From positions 31,603-95,602 of the forward strand of contig JADDOH010011043.1 in assembly GCA_016648135.1 (NCBI GenBank): a stretch of 64,000 nucleotides of DNA. Reading direction: 5' to 3'. The stretch's first letter is position 1. Every line of letters starts with the position of its first letter. The DNA comes from Agrypnia vestita (taxonomy: Eukaryota; Arthropoda; Insecta; Trichoptera; Phryganeidae). The notes beneath the pieces were generated by a model. It ran no database searches. It was not told the origin of the DNA and saw only the letters and a program-made list of their open reading frames with translations. This document shows positions 32,018 to 42,567 of this stretch, in pieces. The translations under genes were made by a program, and so were the position numbers.

Positions 32018-32527
32018 TGTTGACAGTTGTTGAAGAATCGAGAACGATATACAATGTTCTACAGCTTTCGAGAAGCATCTGAAACATTCTACAAGAATTT
32101 GGAAGCCATTACAATCGTCTTCTTAACACTGGAAACGCCTAGAAGGTTCGATACCGGCATTGGCCAGATATAAAAAGACGCTCGCGGGAGTAAAGAGTAA
32201 ACCAAAGCGAAGGCTGTAGCGAGCTGCGGAGGCCAGGGTGGCCAAACGAGCGATAATTCGACAGCGAATAATCTGGAAAAGTTCTTACGTAAGGAAATAA
32301 ACCGAAGCGGAAATTGGATGGAATGTTCTAGTAAATATCGAATAAAGTGTTAAAGCGATAACAAAGTGTCTATTTGTGATAAATTACAAAACAGTTTAAT
32401 TTAAAGAATAAGTTAATAGATTTTGTACATCAAATAATTTGTTAATCAGTAATTATTAAATCCATTATTAATTTGTAGCGATTTCATTAATTCCTCCCGC
32501 AGCCATGGCACGTGGCAATACTATATA
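32018..32527 (+). mobile_element. Putative solo LTR, gypsy-like
   Basis: Starts TGTTGACAGTTGTTGAAG, contains a TATA box (32169-32177) and an AATAAA (32341-32346), and ends near CCATGGCACGTGGCAATA. ATTTGGCGTATCGTG follows at 32527-32541; TTTGGCG is a common start of the region after a gypsy 5' LTR. No gag or pol is present, and a LINE relic begins about 130 bases on. No target duplication was confirmed. The LTR assignment is inferred from architecture. Confidence 0.45.
32169..32177 (+). promoter_or_regulatory. TATA box of the putative LTR
   Basis: TATAAAAAG sits about 150 bases into the putative LTR and is followed by a GC-richer segment (GACGCTCGCGGGAG), as at an RNA polymerase II core promoter. 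An AATAAA lies 165 bases downstream. Confidence 0.4.
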
Positions 32528-32659
32528 TTTGGCGTATCGTGTTTTAATCAAATATTCACCCTGAAATAGATCCTAGAGTAAACTTGAGAGTACCTTACCG
32601 CACAAGCTGATCAATCTGGTGAAATATCCGTAGCAATGTGTTGTCAGGGTGAACAGTTA

Positions 32660-33552
32660 TCTGTTTGAGATCTTTGAAAGCTCAACAGAGTGAGACAGGG
32701 AGATGTTCCTAGAAAAAGTTACCCGGGACTCAGGCATTGAGATAAGGGCAAAAGTATTCGACAACTCTGTGCAACTGTTGGCCTACACCGATGATATCGA
32801 AGTTATTGAAAAAACTCTTCAAGCCTTACGTAATGCGCTTGCATATCTTGAAAGATCTGAAAAATAAATGTTTGAAAGTAAATCAGCAGAAGACCAAGTA
32901 CATGGCCACTGGATGCAACCAACAAACCCCAATACACTCATTTCATTTATGTGGAAGCAAGAACTTTGAAACATCGAACAAAGATTCATATACTGTGGAT
33001 TTTCGATAACAGATAAATATATTTTGATACAGATCCTAAGAGATCCAGAGGCGCATAGTGAGTGGGAATCACTGTATTTCTGCCTCCAAAATAGAATAAA
33101 TTCCTGCTGTCCTAAAATATTAGTGTAAGAAACCCTCATTAAACCACACGCAGCTGAGACGTAGGTACTGACTAAGAGGAACGGGCGACCACTGGACCAT
33201 TTTAGACAGGAAAATTATGAGGCGTATCTTTAACCGATTCTAGATAATATACTCAACTTAAATCTATAATTGTCACAAAATGTGTAACATTGGCAAGACC
33301 TCGGTGGCTGGGTCATGTGGAGAGAATGACTTCAAAACAAACATAAAAGCCCCTTCTGAATACGAGACCGATAAGGCGGGTGTAGGAGCCAATAAAGGTC
33401 AAAATTATGATGGAATCATAATGTATTCAAAGATCTGGCTTTGAGATCCAGAGCTGGAGAGAGCTGGCGCGGGACCGAGATGAATGGAGGAAAACTCTTA
33501 AGGAGATCAAGATCCTCCAGAGGTTGTAATGCTGACGCTGATGATGATGATA
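32660..33552 (+). pseudogene. LINE reverse transcriptase and C-terminal tail, relic
   Basis: The start has the RQGD-like SETGRC segment near 32690, then DSGIEIRAKVFDNSVQLLAY and TDD: the catalytic YADD box reads YTDD at 32784-32795. Then come LKVNQQKTKYMATGCNQQ, the tail RPRWLGHVERM near 33296, and SWRELARDRDEWRKTLKEIK near 33460. A GATGATGATGAT tail follows to 33552. The order matches the second half of a non-LTR reverse transcriptase. Part of the palm upstream of YADD is deleted and the frame shifts several times. It is truncated at the 5' end. Confidence 0.8.
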
Positions 33553-33640
33553 TTTGTTTAATATATTTTTTTAATCTTTAATGTTGTAAATAAGAAATTT
33601 GACAGGTAAAAGTTGAGACGGTATAATTAAATTAATAATT

Positions 33641-34010
33641 TTAAGTGCGAAATGTTTTAAATCAAAAAAATCTATTCATTAGCGAGGATAAATTGTGTTT
33701 TTATTTTAGGTACTTATTATTAATATCTGATGTTAATATTTCTTCGTGTTACAAATAAATTTTAAGTACAAAATGTTTGAAATCAAAAAAATCTATCCTT
33801 TAACACGGATAATTTGTGTTTTTATTGTAAGTACTTACTTATAATTAGTATCTGATTTTAATATTTCTTCGTGTTACAAATAAATTTTAAGTCCGAAATG
33901 TTTTAAATCAAAAATATCTATCCTTTAGCACGGATAATTTGTGTTTTTATTGTAGGTGCTTATTATTAATATCTGATGTTAATATTTCTTCGTGTTACAA
34001 ATAAATTCGA
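33641..34010. repeat. About 123-bp tandem repeat, three copies
   Basis: Units start at 33641, 33762 and 33887 with TTAAGTNCRAAATGTTT. Each contains CGGATAATTTGTGTTTTTAT (GAGGATAAAT in the first) and ends TTCTTCGTGTTACAAATAAA. Spacing is 121 and 125 bases. The array directly follows the LINE 3' tail. Confidence 0.88.
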
Positions 34011-34794
34011 ATAAAAAGCTTTGTTGGAGAAATTCTAAGCAAAGTGGGGCTTAGAAAATTAATTGAAAATTTAAATAAAATCACATTTCTGCGAAGGTTC
34101 AAGATAAAAATAATAAGATACCCCTTTTCCTTTCTTTACACTTCATTTGTCATTGTAAAAATACTTTAGTTTACCAGCGCGACTTGTACGTACTACATAC
34201 AATGCTGATAATACCATGCAACCCAGCCAAATCGTTACATCACGGATGGCGCGATGGCGAGGTACTTTTTACACAGCAAAACACGCCGAGATCTAGTTCA
34301 CCAAGTCTTGAATTACGAGACAAACTTTAACTGAGTTCAACGTTAATTTCAGAAAAGCGATCTTTCTCGTGCCGGCCAAATCAAAAAAAGTCCATGTATT
34401 ATGTTTGATATTTCGCAATGAGTTCCAACATGTAGCAAAAAGGGATTCAAATAGTATTAAATCACACCTTAATTTTAATAATTATTCTGTCGATGCCGAA
34501 ATAATAAAATTAATAAGCAACAAGAAATTTTGGAAAGTTTCGAAAATGGTTTAAAAATAATTATTATTTTAATATAGTATATATATATTAAATATATATA
34601 TATATATTATATATATAAACATGTTATTTCGTATATAAGTATATTAAAGGTTGTATTCCTTCCAAATAGTCGCTTAAATAGAAAGAAATATAAACTGAAT
34701 TAAATGATTATTACAACATACATATGAAACGGGTTGTAAAATTTAAAATATATACAACTTCCAAAAATTTAATAGACGTGGTATTATATCATGG
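34011..34794. other. Non-coding stretch with an AT palindrome
   Basis: No gene. A TATATA-rich self-complementary run lies at 34572-34622. Confidence 0.5.
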
Positions 34795-34900
34795 GTGAAT
34801 ATGGTGAACGTTACATCGTGTAAAGAGATCACTTAAGCAGCAGTTAGTCCTATGAACACCCAAAGACTTTCATACCTACTTTCCCATAAAAAATATAATT
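34795..34900 (+). repeat. TGATCA interspersed family, copy e
   Basis: Contains ATATGGTGAACGTTACATCG, TGTAAAGAGATCACTTAAGC, then TCCTATGAACACCC and CTTTCATACCTACTTTCCC. One base of the palindrome is changed. Confidence 0.7.
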
Positions 34901-35600
34901 TCATCTCTATGAGACATCTATAATATATCAAATAACTGTATTTTGACGTTTCTAATCTAGTTAAGTATTATTCGTAGAAAAAAATATTGAGTGATAAAAG
35001 ATTCTCTATTTTAGGTATATTTTTGCAACAAATTGATAAAATCATCATTATCATCGTCATCATTATGTCCATCCCCTTGTCCAAGTCAGGCCCAAAGACT
35101 CGAGAAAGTGTTTTTGCTAAATTTTCTGTAACTAATTATCTACCCGACCGTTTCTAGTTTGCTTGTTGTTAAAATTGAAATTATCCGAAGCAAACTTTTG
35201 AAAGCATGTCTTCATAAACATTTTTTGAATTGTTTGTTATCTATCAATTACAATTCTGAAACGTTAGTAATAAAACGAATCCAAGTACGATATAAAATAG
35301 TAATGTACGCATCCGAAACAAGCGAAATGTGCTTTGCTGCATTTCTGTTTAGCGTAAAGTGGTCAAATAACTTGTTTTTTTATCGCACAGGTATCGCTTA
35401 CTCATACATTGACATGACAAAATATTCTTGAAGGGCCATGAGTAATAACTGACTTGTACCTGATCGAGTGCGTCGCGAGTTTGATGAAGATTTGACTCGT
35501 AATTCGAGCCTAATTCTCACCCAACCGGTCCACCGCACCGGTTGCCAGCCCCGAGCTTGGCCGGGTAACAATTACACATACAAAACAACGCTGCCTCTTC
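34901..35600. other. Non-coding stretch
   Basis: No gene recognised. An ATCATCATTATCATCGTCATC simple run, split at 35041-35066, precedes TCCATCCCCTTGTCC; a similar pair occurs at 41848-41875. Confidence 0.45.
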
Positions 35601-35601
35601 T

Positions 35602-35872
35602 CGAGTAGAGATGGGTCGTTCACGAACGAACTTTTCTTTACGAACACTTTACTGAACGAATAAATTGTACAGTTCACTTTAGTAAACTACCGTTCATCAG
35701 TAGTCGAACATATTTTTTTTCGGTGAACGATGACCTTCGCTGGAAAGATATCCTCCCCCCGAACGATTCCAAATTATCAAGAAAAATAATAATTTTTTTG
35801 AACGATCAAAAATGAACAGTTCACTTGAACGGTACGATGAACGCTAGTTCAGTGAACTGAACGAAACTTCCC
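35602..35872. mobile_element. hAT-like MITE with GAACG subrepeats
   Basis: The left end is TAGAGATGGGTCGTTCACG; the right end CGAAACTTCCCATCGC is its imperfect inverse. The body is dense in GAACGA, GTTCACT and AGTGAACTGAAC units. No coding sequence. End sequence and subterminal repeats fit the hAT superfamily. Confidence 0.6.
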
Positions 35873-36083
35873 ATCGCAATGATCAGAATCAGGCCTTGGC
35901 CTCATATGTGGACCACTTATTCAAGTACGAAATATTCTTTATTTGACGTATATAAATATTCGATTTTTTGAACGATCAAAAGTTTACAGTTCCCTTGAAC
36001 GATAGTTCAGTCAACTGAACGAAACTTCCCATCGCTATTTACGATCAGAATCAGGCCTTGGCCTCTAATATGGACCACTCATT
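35796..36083 (+). repeat. Tandem duplication of a hAT-like MITE end and its flank
   Basis: TTTTTTGAACGATCAAAA occurs at about 35796 and 35967. Both copies continue through TAGTTCAGTGAACTGAACG (one base different), CTTCCCATCGC, and the flank GATCAGAATCAGGCCTTGG, CCTC, ATGTGGACCAC. So the 3' half of the MITE plus about 60 bases outside it were duplicated in tandem. Confidence 0.85.
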
Positions 36084-36344
36084 CCCTTTTCAACTGTCAC
36101 TTGTTTTGATTGACGTCACAAACCGTGTTCACAACTTATTGAGAAATTTATTACATAACATAACAGTGGCATATTACATTTTTAAACATTTAACCAAAAT
36201 GTCTTCGAAGTACGAGTATATTATTTTTCAACATTAATTTTTGATTCTGTTATAGCTAATAAATTATTTAGCAAATAACTAAGTTTTTATAAAAAATATT
36301 ATAAATAGTGTGCATTATAGCAGTGCTGGGTTGCACGGCTGCCT

Positions 36345-36460
36345 TAAGCATTAAAAAATGCCAAACTGGCGGCGAATGAGTAGTATCGATATGGGAGCTT
36401 TTGGTTATAAAACGGTCCTGGGTAAGCGGTGGGTCTGCCCTCATTGTTCATTGTCCAAAC
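36345..36460 (-). repeat. Unidentified repeat, paralogue of 49040-49150
   Basis: On the minus strand AATGAACAATGAGGGC, then CCCACCGCTTACCCAGGACC, GTT, AAAAGCTCCCATA, CGATACTACTCATTC and TGGCATTTTTT. The plus strand at 49040-49150 has the same order. The minus-strand frame here encodes PTAYPGPFYNQKLPYRYY within a short open frame, but the other copy does not keep this frame, so it is more likely a non-coding repeat. Confidence 0.6.
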
Positions 36461-36529
36461 CCGTACATATTCATTTTTATCAATTTGTTGGTTGGGTGGT
36501 TTCTGTATAACTACGTCCATTTTGTACAT

Positions 36530-37113
36530 GTAAAATATAAATATGAAATAAAAACGTATGAATACTTGTGTTAAGAAAATTGAAGTTCAAATAATAAAAA
36601 TTCATTCTTATTACAATACGAACGTCTGGTAGTCATTTGCAGATGGAATAAAGTGACAGTAAATTGTATTCCTTTTTTAAACACTAGCTTGCAGCGAGAT
36701 GAGAGTCGTTGTCCTCCTAGCGGCATATAACTATCTCCCTCTAAATGTATCTTTATGTGAACTCACTTATATGTTGTATTGAATACGAAAATAAAATATG
36801 ATGCAGATTTTATTGTGAAGTTCCATTTTTAGAACATAAAAAGTTCTATGACATTCAAAAGAAACAATAAGGAAGCTATGCATACAAGAAAAAATATACA
36901 TTTCCAAAAATGTTAATCATTACCAGCACAGAGTATAAATTATAAAGAAATTAACAAAATCTCTTCTTTAGGTGAAAGGATGGTTTCTGTTTCTGTGTGT
37001 ATATCTTACTGATTAACATATCTAATTGATTTAAAATGCTTTAAATTTGATTTCCAGATTAATTAAAAATTTTAGCGAAGTAAAATAATAATGGGACCTT
37101 TTAAATTTAACTT
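36530..37113. other. Non-coding stretch
   Basis: No gene recognised. Confidence 0.4.
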
Positions 37114-37556
37114 TGTGCGACCGTACGTTAACCGCAAACGGTATTATAAAACCCGTAATTGAATTGCGAGGGGCAGTATATGCGAGGGAAGGGATCAATT
37201 GTTACAGGAGAAAGTTTCAGATAATTTCACGTGCGAATTCGGAAGGAGAATTTGGTAAAACAGGAAATTTCTGACAATTTCACATGTGAAGCTGGAGAGG
37301 AAATTTGGTAGACGGGAAAATTTCAGATAATTTCACGTGCGAAGCTGGGCTAGTATAAGGCAGACCTTCGATCATTGAAAAGTCGTAGGGGTTATTGCGA
37401 GAGAAACAAATGTGCATTTTCCTAATACCCCAGAGCGTATATACAACGTGTAAATAATTTCTTTAAAATATACGAAATGAAATGTCGTAAATAATCGAAT
37501 CTATTAACGTGCAATTCGCATTGATACCTTTTTTTGGTCAAGTCATTGAACGCACA
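37114..37556 (+). mobile_element. LTR-like segment with enhancer-like tandem repeats
   Basis: Begins TGTGCGACCG at 37114 and ends GAACGCACA at 37556, a TG...CA pair with 6-bp inverted ends (TGTGCG, CGCACA). The first half holds a three-copy tandem repeat and is followed by CTAGTATAAGGCAGACC and CGATCATTG, which resembles a TATA and initiator. No target duplication or internal coding sequence is visible, so a solo LTR is only one reading. Confidence 0.33.
37206..37349 (+). repeat. About 55-bp tandem repeat, three copies
   Basis: Each unit runs GGAAANTTTCAGATAATTTC, CACGTGCGAA (CACATGTGAA in the second) and GGAGAATTTGGTA. E-box-like CACGTG or CACATGTG occurs once per unit, which is notable if this is an LTR enhancer. 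Confidence 0.8.
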
Positions 37557-37738
37557 ATCGGCCGTATTCTGAAAATAGCAATATTGCTATTTTCGTATCA
37601 TGACAGTTATTCTATAAAATTTTTATGCCGTCAATGTTGACGTTTTGAGTTTGACAGGTTTGAAATTAATGAATTCAACTATGAACAAAACACAACATTG
37701 TTTACTTCACACAATGACACTTTAATTAAATTAAAACA

Positions 37739-37766
37739 TTTTCGATGCCTACTGCATCATCTTCAG
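37739..37766 (-). ncRNA. Hammerhead-like core, left arm
   Basis: Minus strand: CTGAAGA (37766-37760), extra T, helix II GATGC with GCATC, then GAAAA in place of GAAAC. Confidence 0.3.
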
Positions 37767-37799
37767 TAATAAATATATCTTCAATGATATAATATATTA

Positions 37800-37828
37800 C
37801 TGAAAACGATGCAGAAAGCATCGAAAAC
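37800..37828 (+). ncRNA. Decayed hammerhead-like core, right arm
   Basis: CTGAAAA (37800-37806) in place of CTGANGA, helix II CGATGC with GCATCG, then AAAAC. The conserved G of the core is lost, so it should be inactive. Confidence 0.25.
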
Positions 37829-37993
37829 GTTTTAATTTAATTAAAATGTCAATGTGTGAAGTAAACACCGTTGTGTTTTATTCATAATTAATTACAATGA
37901 AATTCCACAAAGCTACTCACGAAAACTTCGAAATATAAATGAATTCAATCAATCAGAAAGCTTAGTTATTCACAATTTGTGAAGGCAGATGCC

Positions 37994-38012
37994 CTGATGA
38001 TGGACTCGAAAC
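37994..38012 (+). ncRNA. Hammerhead-like remnant lacking helix II
   Basis: CTGATGA (37994-38000), TGGACTC, then GAAAC (38008-38012) and GTAGTCGG. Compared with 25305-25336 the 13 bases that form the helix II loop and 3' strand are missing, so this looks like a deletion derivative of that family. Confidence 0.3.
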
Positions 38013-38100
38013 GTAGTCGGTCGATTGACTTGAAATTTTTCACAAGGTTGCGCTTTCGAATACGCGTGTATTTATATCTATACCTATAAAACTCAATGGC

Positions 38101-38124
38101 TATCTATCTGTCTGTCTGTCTGTT
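38101..38124. repeat. (CTGT)n microsatellite
   Basis: TATCTATCTGTCTGTCTGTC followed by TGTT. It precedes a block with TCTACACCGTTTGTCCGATC that reads like an unplaced interspersed repeat. Confidence 0.85.
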
Positions 38125-38399
38125 CTCTATAAAAATCTACACCGTTTGTCCGATCTGACTCAAATTTTGCATACTTATTCTTTAGGACCCGGCGGGTAAC
38201 ATGGGTGACATTTCTCCCCTGGACATCCCATCCATACCAGCGAAGATTTAATGCAAACATTGTTTTTATTAGATATTTTGCAAAATAGAACCTGTGTCAC
38301 ACCAAAAACTTATTTTTTAACCTGGGCAAGTTAGCATGAAATAAAACTGCTAATTTTTATTTAAGCAAATATTTATTAGAAATATTTTAATATTAACAG

Positions 38400-38720
38400 G
38401 GTGTATAACACGCTCGAACAGACAGCGGTCTATTCGATCAAGCAATTGCGTACACTTTCTCAGGGCGTGGGTACAAATAACGAGTAAATCTCTCGCTGAT
38501 GAGCCGGGCAAGCGCCTAGAACAAAGTCTTGCAGTAACACAACCAACCCCGAACTCCGCTGCTGAGTCCCCAGACCAGGTCCTCCGTGGGTTGCTGTCCT
38601 CTCGTCGCTACTGGAGTAACTACAGATTCCTCTACTGTGTCCCCAGACTAAATCCTCTGTGAGTTACGCTAACCAGTAACGCCAGCTAGCGGAGGCCAAA
38701 GGCTCGGACTCAAGATCACT
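38400..38720. other. GC-rich block with an internal repeat
   Basis: Much GC-richer than its surroundings. GAGTCCCCAGACCAGGTCCTC (38573-38593, split as GAGTCCCCAGAC and CAGGTCCTCCGTGGGTT) recurs as GTGTCCCCAGACTAAATCC and TCTGTGAGTTACG about 65 bases on. No stop-free frame of useful length exists on either strand. It may be part of an LTR retrotransposon; unassigned. Confidence 0.5.
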
Positions 38721-39660
38721 ATACGATGTCTGACTTGTATCCAAGATAATGCAGAACATACTAAAACATATGTGTTCTGGAGTATTTGAATATTTTTAGT
38801 AATATTTCATTGATGTTTTACGAGCGAAAATGGTGCCATCTCTATGGGGATGTACAATGGGGTACTTGATATAATGAAGAGCATCTTTCGTGTGTGTATT
38901 GTAACTATAGCTGGCGCCATCTACGGGCAGTTTGACACTAGTTCCTTAGATATCATTAAACCAGAATTGACCTTTTAGGGCCATCTATAGAATTATTTCG
39001 AGACTAAATATGTTGGCGTTACAGGTGTTGATTTGATGAAATATTAAAATCGACATATTTTACTGCATAACTTATAATAGTGCATGAAAAAGGATCAACA
39101 ATAAGGACGTAGGATTAACTATGTAGTTTTTTTCTTTCAAAGATATAAATAAATAAAAATACCGCGATTATGATATTTCTTATTTTTTCGAAAATACAAT
39201 CTGAGAAAAATGAATTACCTATCATAATGCCAAATGGAAAATGAATCCTCAGAGAAAATATTGATTTTTGCCTGTGTTTGGCCATCACAATTCACAATAA
39301 ATTATGTAATTAATCCGGCCTCCGCCGAACACCTCAATAAGAGTTAGCCGAGTTCACGTGATACGCTACGTGTGACCACGGCCTTGCCCCACTAAAATAT
39401 TAATTAATTTTTTTGGAATGTTTTCTTGGGTAAAAATATTATTACAATTTTACGCCTACCTAATCCTCAAACTTTTTTTTATTTTACGATCAAATTTAAA
39501 AGCTTAATTTATTTATTAAATTAATTACTTCAAATATTTGAAATACTATTACGTATTTTTAAAATGTTGTTCTTAACAATAACATAAGTAAAGATTAAAA
39601 AAAAATTCGAAAATGAACAAGTCTACGGTTACATATTTACAGTTAAAAATGCATTAAATA
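38721..39660. other. Non-coding stretch
   Basis: GCGCCATCTACGGG-like phrases recur at about 38832, 38911 and 38980 (GTGCCATCTCTATGGGG, GGCGCCATCTACGGG, GGCCATCTATAG). No gene recognised. Confidence 0.45.
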
Positions 39661-39662
39661 TA

Positions 39663-40220
39663 CAGGGTTTTTAGGAAAACTCGCATGACCATATTCCTGC
39701 TTTAATTATGAGTCGAAAATGTTGAAGCAACCATGACCTAATATCAGTAGTTATGGAGATATGCGACATCTAATTTTGCATTATTTTCTAATATTTCTGA
39801 CTTATTTTTTGTAAAATCTTGGAAGATCATTACAGTCATTTACATCGAATATGAAAAATTATACAATAAATAAAATTATAAATTTTTTTGTGTTTTTTTT
39901 TTGTGAAACATTGTGAAAATTTATTTTTAATGTTTTAAAAATGAATCTAATTAACAGTTTTTTTTCACACTATATATTTAATTTAATTGTTAAAACGTTT
40001 TCAAGATCACTCTCATTATCAATAACAAGTTTTCAAATTGGAAAACTAATTGGAAAACATTTCAATTGGAATTTCTGCAAAGTTTTTATCATTTTATTGT
40101 TTGTTTTGAAACAAATGAATTTTTCGTAATCCATATAACTTAATGTAACGATTGTTCAACTTTTTGTAATAAATAAGTCAGAAATATTGAAAAAAATGCA
40201 AACTTGTGTCGTCATATTAA
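39663..40220. mobile_element. Foldback element, CAGGGTTATTTGG family, 3' arm truncated
   Basis: The left arm starts CAGGGTTTTTAGGAAAACTC and holds TTAATTATGAGTCGAAAATG and TTATGGAGATATGCGACATC. The right arm mirrors only the inner part (AAATAAGTCAGAAATATTG, TTTTCGTAATCCATATAAC) and stops near 40220. The centre, GAAAACTAATTGGAAAACAT with AATTGGAATTTC, is like that of other copies. Confidence 0.68.
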
Positions 40221-40939
40221 AACAGAATGCCGTTGGCAGTGGCACATTTTATACTTTGAATTTTTTTAAAAAATAATAATAATGATATTTTTAACAAAAA
40301 ACTAACTTTTTATTAGTGACTAAGGCTTGAAAACACCGAAGTAAATAGAATATATAGTTAAATTATCTCTTTTATGAATAAAAAGCGTTTTGAAATCAAC
40401 AGAAAATATCTTGATTTTAAAACGCTTTTTATATTTTTATAATTTTTAATTTCTTAATTATCTAAGTACGGATTCAAGATAGTGAAGTCAACTTTATACG
40501 TATAAAAAAATATATTATGCGTACATAGGAATATTCATTAAAAATTTGTCTCACCTAGGACACTAAAATCGAATTTTTTGACCGCGGCCTGTCGATTAAT
40601 GCTTATATTTGCTTATATTGTAAATAATGTTCAGGTTACTACTTTTGTATAAGAACAAAGGTGCTATCTAAGTTATCGCCCTAAAAAATTGTCTAAAATA
40701 TACATTCTGATAAAAATGAATAATAAAAACCCACATTTTCGTAATAAACGCCGAAATATGCATTTGTAGTGAATGTTCAGCCGTAACTATTGAAATTAGG
40801 ATTGGGTCACGGCTCACAAAATTTTTTAATTCTTAACCTATTTGTCTGCTTATGTTTATTCAATACATTCATTATATTGTTCTACTTTTTATTAATTTAA
40901 TGAATATTAATTGAAATAATTAATAACCATTCATTATTT
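40221..40939. other. Non-coding stretch
   Basis: An inverted pair, AAAGCGTTTTGAAATCAA and TTGATTTTAAAACGCTTTT, lies at about 40381-40429 and could form a long hairpin. No gene. Confidence 0.55.
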
Positions 40940-41104
40940 TAATATATAAATATATATATAATTATTTATATATATATATATTATATATATAGATATATAT
41001 ATATATAAATATAGATTATATATATATATATCATAATCTATATACTATATATATATTATATATGATCTCCGAGCCTCTCTCTTCTCTCCTCTCTCTCTCT
41101 GCTT
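40940..41104. repeat. (TA)n microsatellite followed by a (CT)n run
   Basis: TATATA-rich and self-complementary from 40940 to about 41062, then CTCTCTCTTCTCTCCTCTCT to 41104. Confidence 0.9.
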
Positions 41105-42479
41105 CTGGCTCTTGGTATAATCTTTCCGGCTTGTTGGGCGCAAACAATCCTCTTCAATAAATTTGTTTGTTTTCTAATCTTTCAAAAGTTTCAGACCTCT
41201 TCGCCTGGGTCGCCTCCCCCTGGAAAAAATGGTGCCCCCGCCCTTTTGTCCTTCCGTCAATTTCGACATATTAATATTATAGATTAAGGAGAATCTACTC
41301 TCATAAATTAAATATATATATATAAAATAATATCATATCGATCTAAATCTATCTATAAGGAAATATTAGGATATGAAAAAAATTTTACTGATTTTGGGTT
41401 TTTGATTTTGGGATTTTTGGTATAATCTTTGGAATCGGTGTATAAAAATTTCCATAAATAAATTTAAAAATATTTCACAAGTGTTAAGACAATTTCTGTA
41501 CTTGTGATCATTACTGGAAAACTGGAATCCGCATATTTTTACAAAGATCCGTATACTTATGTGCACGTGAGAGCAATCTATTTCACTTTAATGATGTTCG
41601 AGCATTTTGTACTTACATATATACTTACTAGCAGCACGGTATACAAATGATGTCCTTGTGTTTTCCACATAATGAAGGCATCGGTCAACGACAACGAATG
41701 CGTATTATCGGTTAACGAATCGGGATGTAAAATATTTATATATAATTTAAAGACTAAATTGAGATGTTGTAGCGTATGTATATGTTGCTAGATAAATGTT
41801 AAGAAAGTATCTCGCTAGGTGAAAATTTAAACATTAATAATTGTAATTCATCATCATCGTCTTCATCCCCTTGTGCTTACACATTTCCCTGACTTGTGCT
41901 GCTTCGTATGTGTTCAACAGTCAAGACCATTCTGTTTTCTCACACTTTTTTGTGTTGTTTCTCCCAGATTAATCTGAGGCAATCCACCGATCGCCTTCCT
42001 TCCGGGGTTGCTGGAGAATACGTTTTAGTTCTCGTTCCTCTGGCATTCTTTTTCATTTATCTATATTTACGAAGTAGAGAGGAACTCTATAGCGAGTGTG
42101 CGCCTTATGTCAGCAACTTTTCATTCTGTCCGCCATTATGCCTTCCGCTACTCCCTTTGACTAAATAATAATTGTAACTATTGATTAAATTAATTTTTAT
42201 TTGAAAAAACATACTTTTCAGAGCTCCCCTCGGATGGCCATAAATGCTACCAAAGTGACATTGACGTGCATGAAAAATAATTACGAGGACGAAATAACGA
42301 AAGCTTATTAAAAACCAAAAAAAATATAATCAGTAAAATATATTTTATTGGATTTCTTATAAAATGAATTTAATATATTTCCTGTGCTTAATTTATTTTA
42401 GTTATTTTAATAACTGTTCGAAGAATATTTTTTCTTCTGTGTGAAGACTTGAACTTTGTGGTGACATTATTATTAAAAT
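41105..42479. other. Non-coding stretch
   Basis: A GC-richer part lies at 41150-41270. At 41848-42170 an ATCATCATCGTCTTCATCCC run starts a block whose minus strand may be a short LINE end (RRTRTKTYSPATPEGRRSVD then stops), but I cannot assign it. Confidence 0.4.
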
Positions 42480-42567
42480 AAAACACTAATCAGCTTGTTT
42501 TCACCACTTTATTATATTAAACAATCTACATGTTTCGAGAACAATGTTCCGTCCTTCAGGATTATTG
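42480..42567 (-). mobile_element. Penelope-like 3' end with hammerhead-like core
   Basis: On the minus strand: CTGAAGG (42559-42553), ACG, helix II GAAC with GTTC, TC, then GAAAC (42536-42532), followed by ATGTAGATTGTTTAATATAA and AAAGTGGTGAAAACAAGC. The AAGTGGTGAAAACAA flank is shared with 22088-22105 and is close to AAGTGGTGTTTACAA at 27955. The core's second G-A is altered, so it should be weak or inactive. Confidence 0.45.

Larger units (their letters stand above)
37690..37882. mobile_element. Inverted-repeat element with two decayed hammerhead-like cores
   Basis: Left arm ACACAACATTGTTTACTTCAC mirrors right GTGAAGTAAACACCGTTGTGT (written in two parts: GTGAAGTAAACAC and CGTTGTGTTTT). TTTAATTAAATTAAAACATT mirrors TTTTAATTTAATTAAAATG. 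Inside, TTTTCGATGCCTACTGCATC with ATCTTCAG on the left mirrors CTGAAAACGATGCAGAAAGC on the right. Same layout as 21834-22116 and 25170-25385. Confidence 0.65.

Noticed and set aside
35041..35120. ATC-rich run as a LINE 3' tail
   Set aside because: Similar runs end some LINEs, but no coding relic is next to it.
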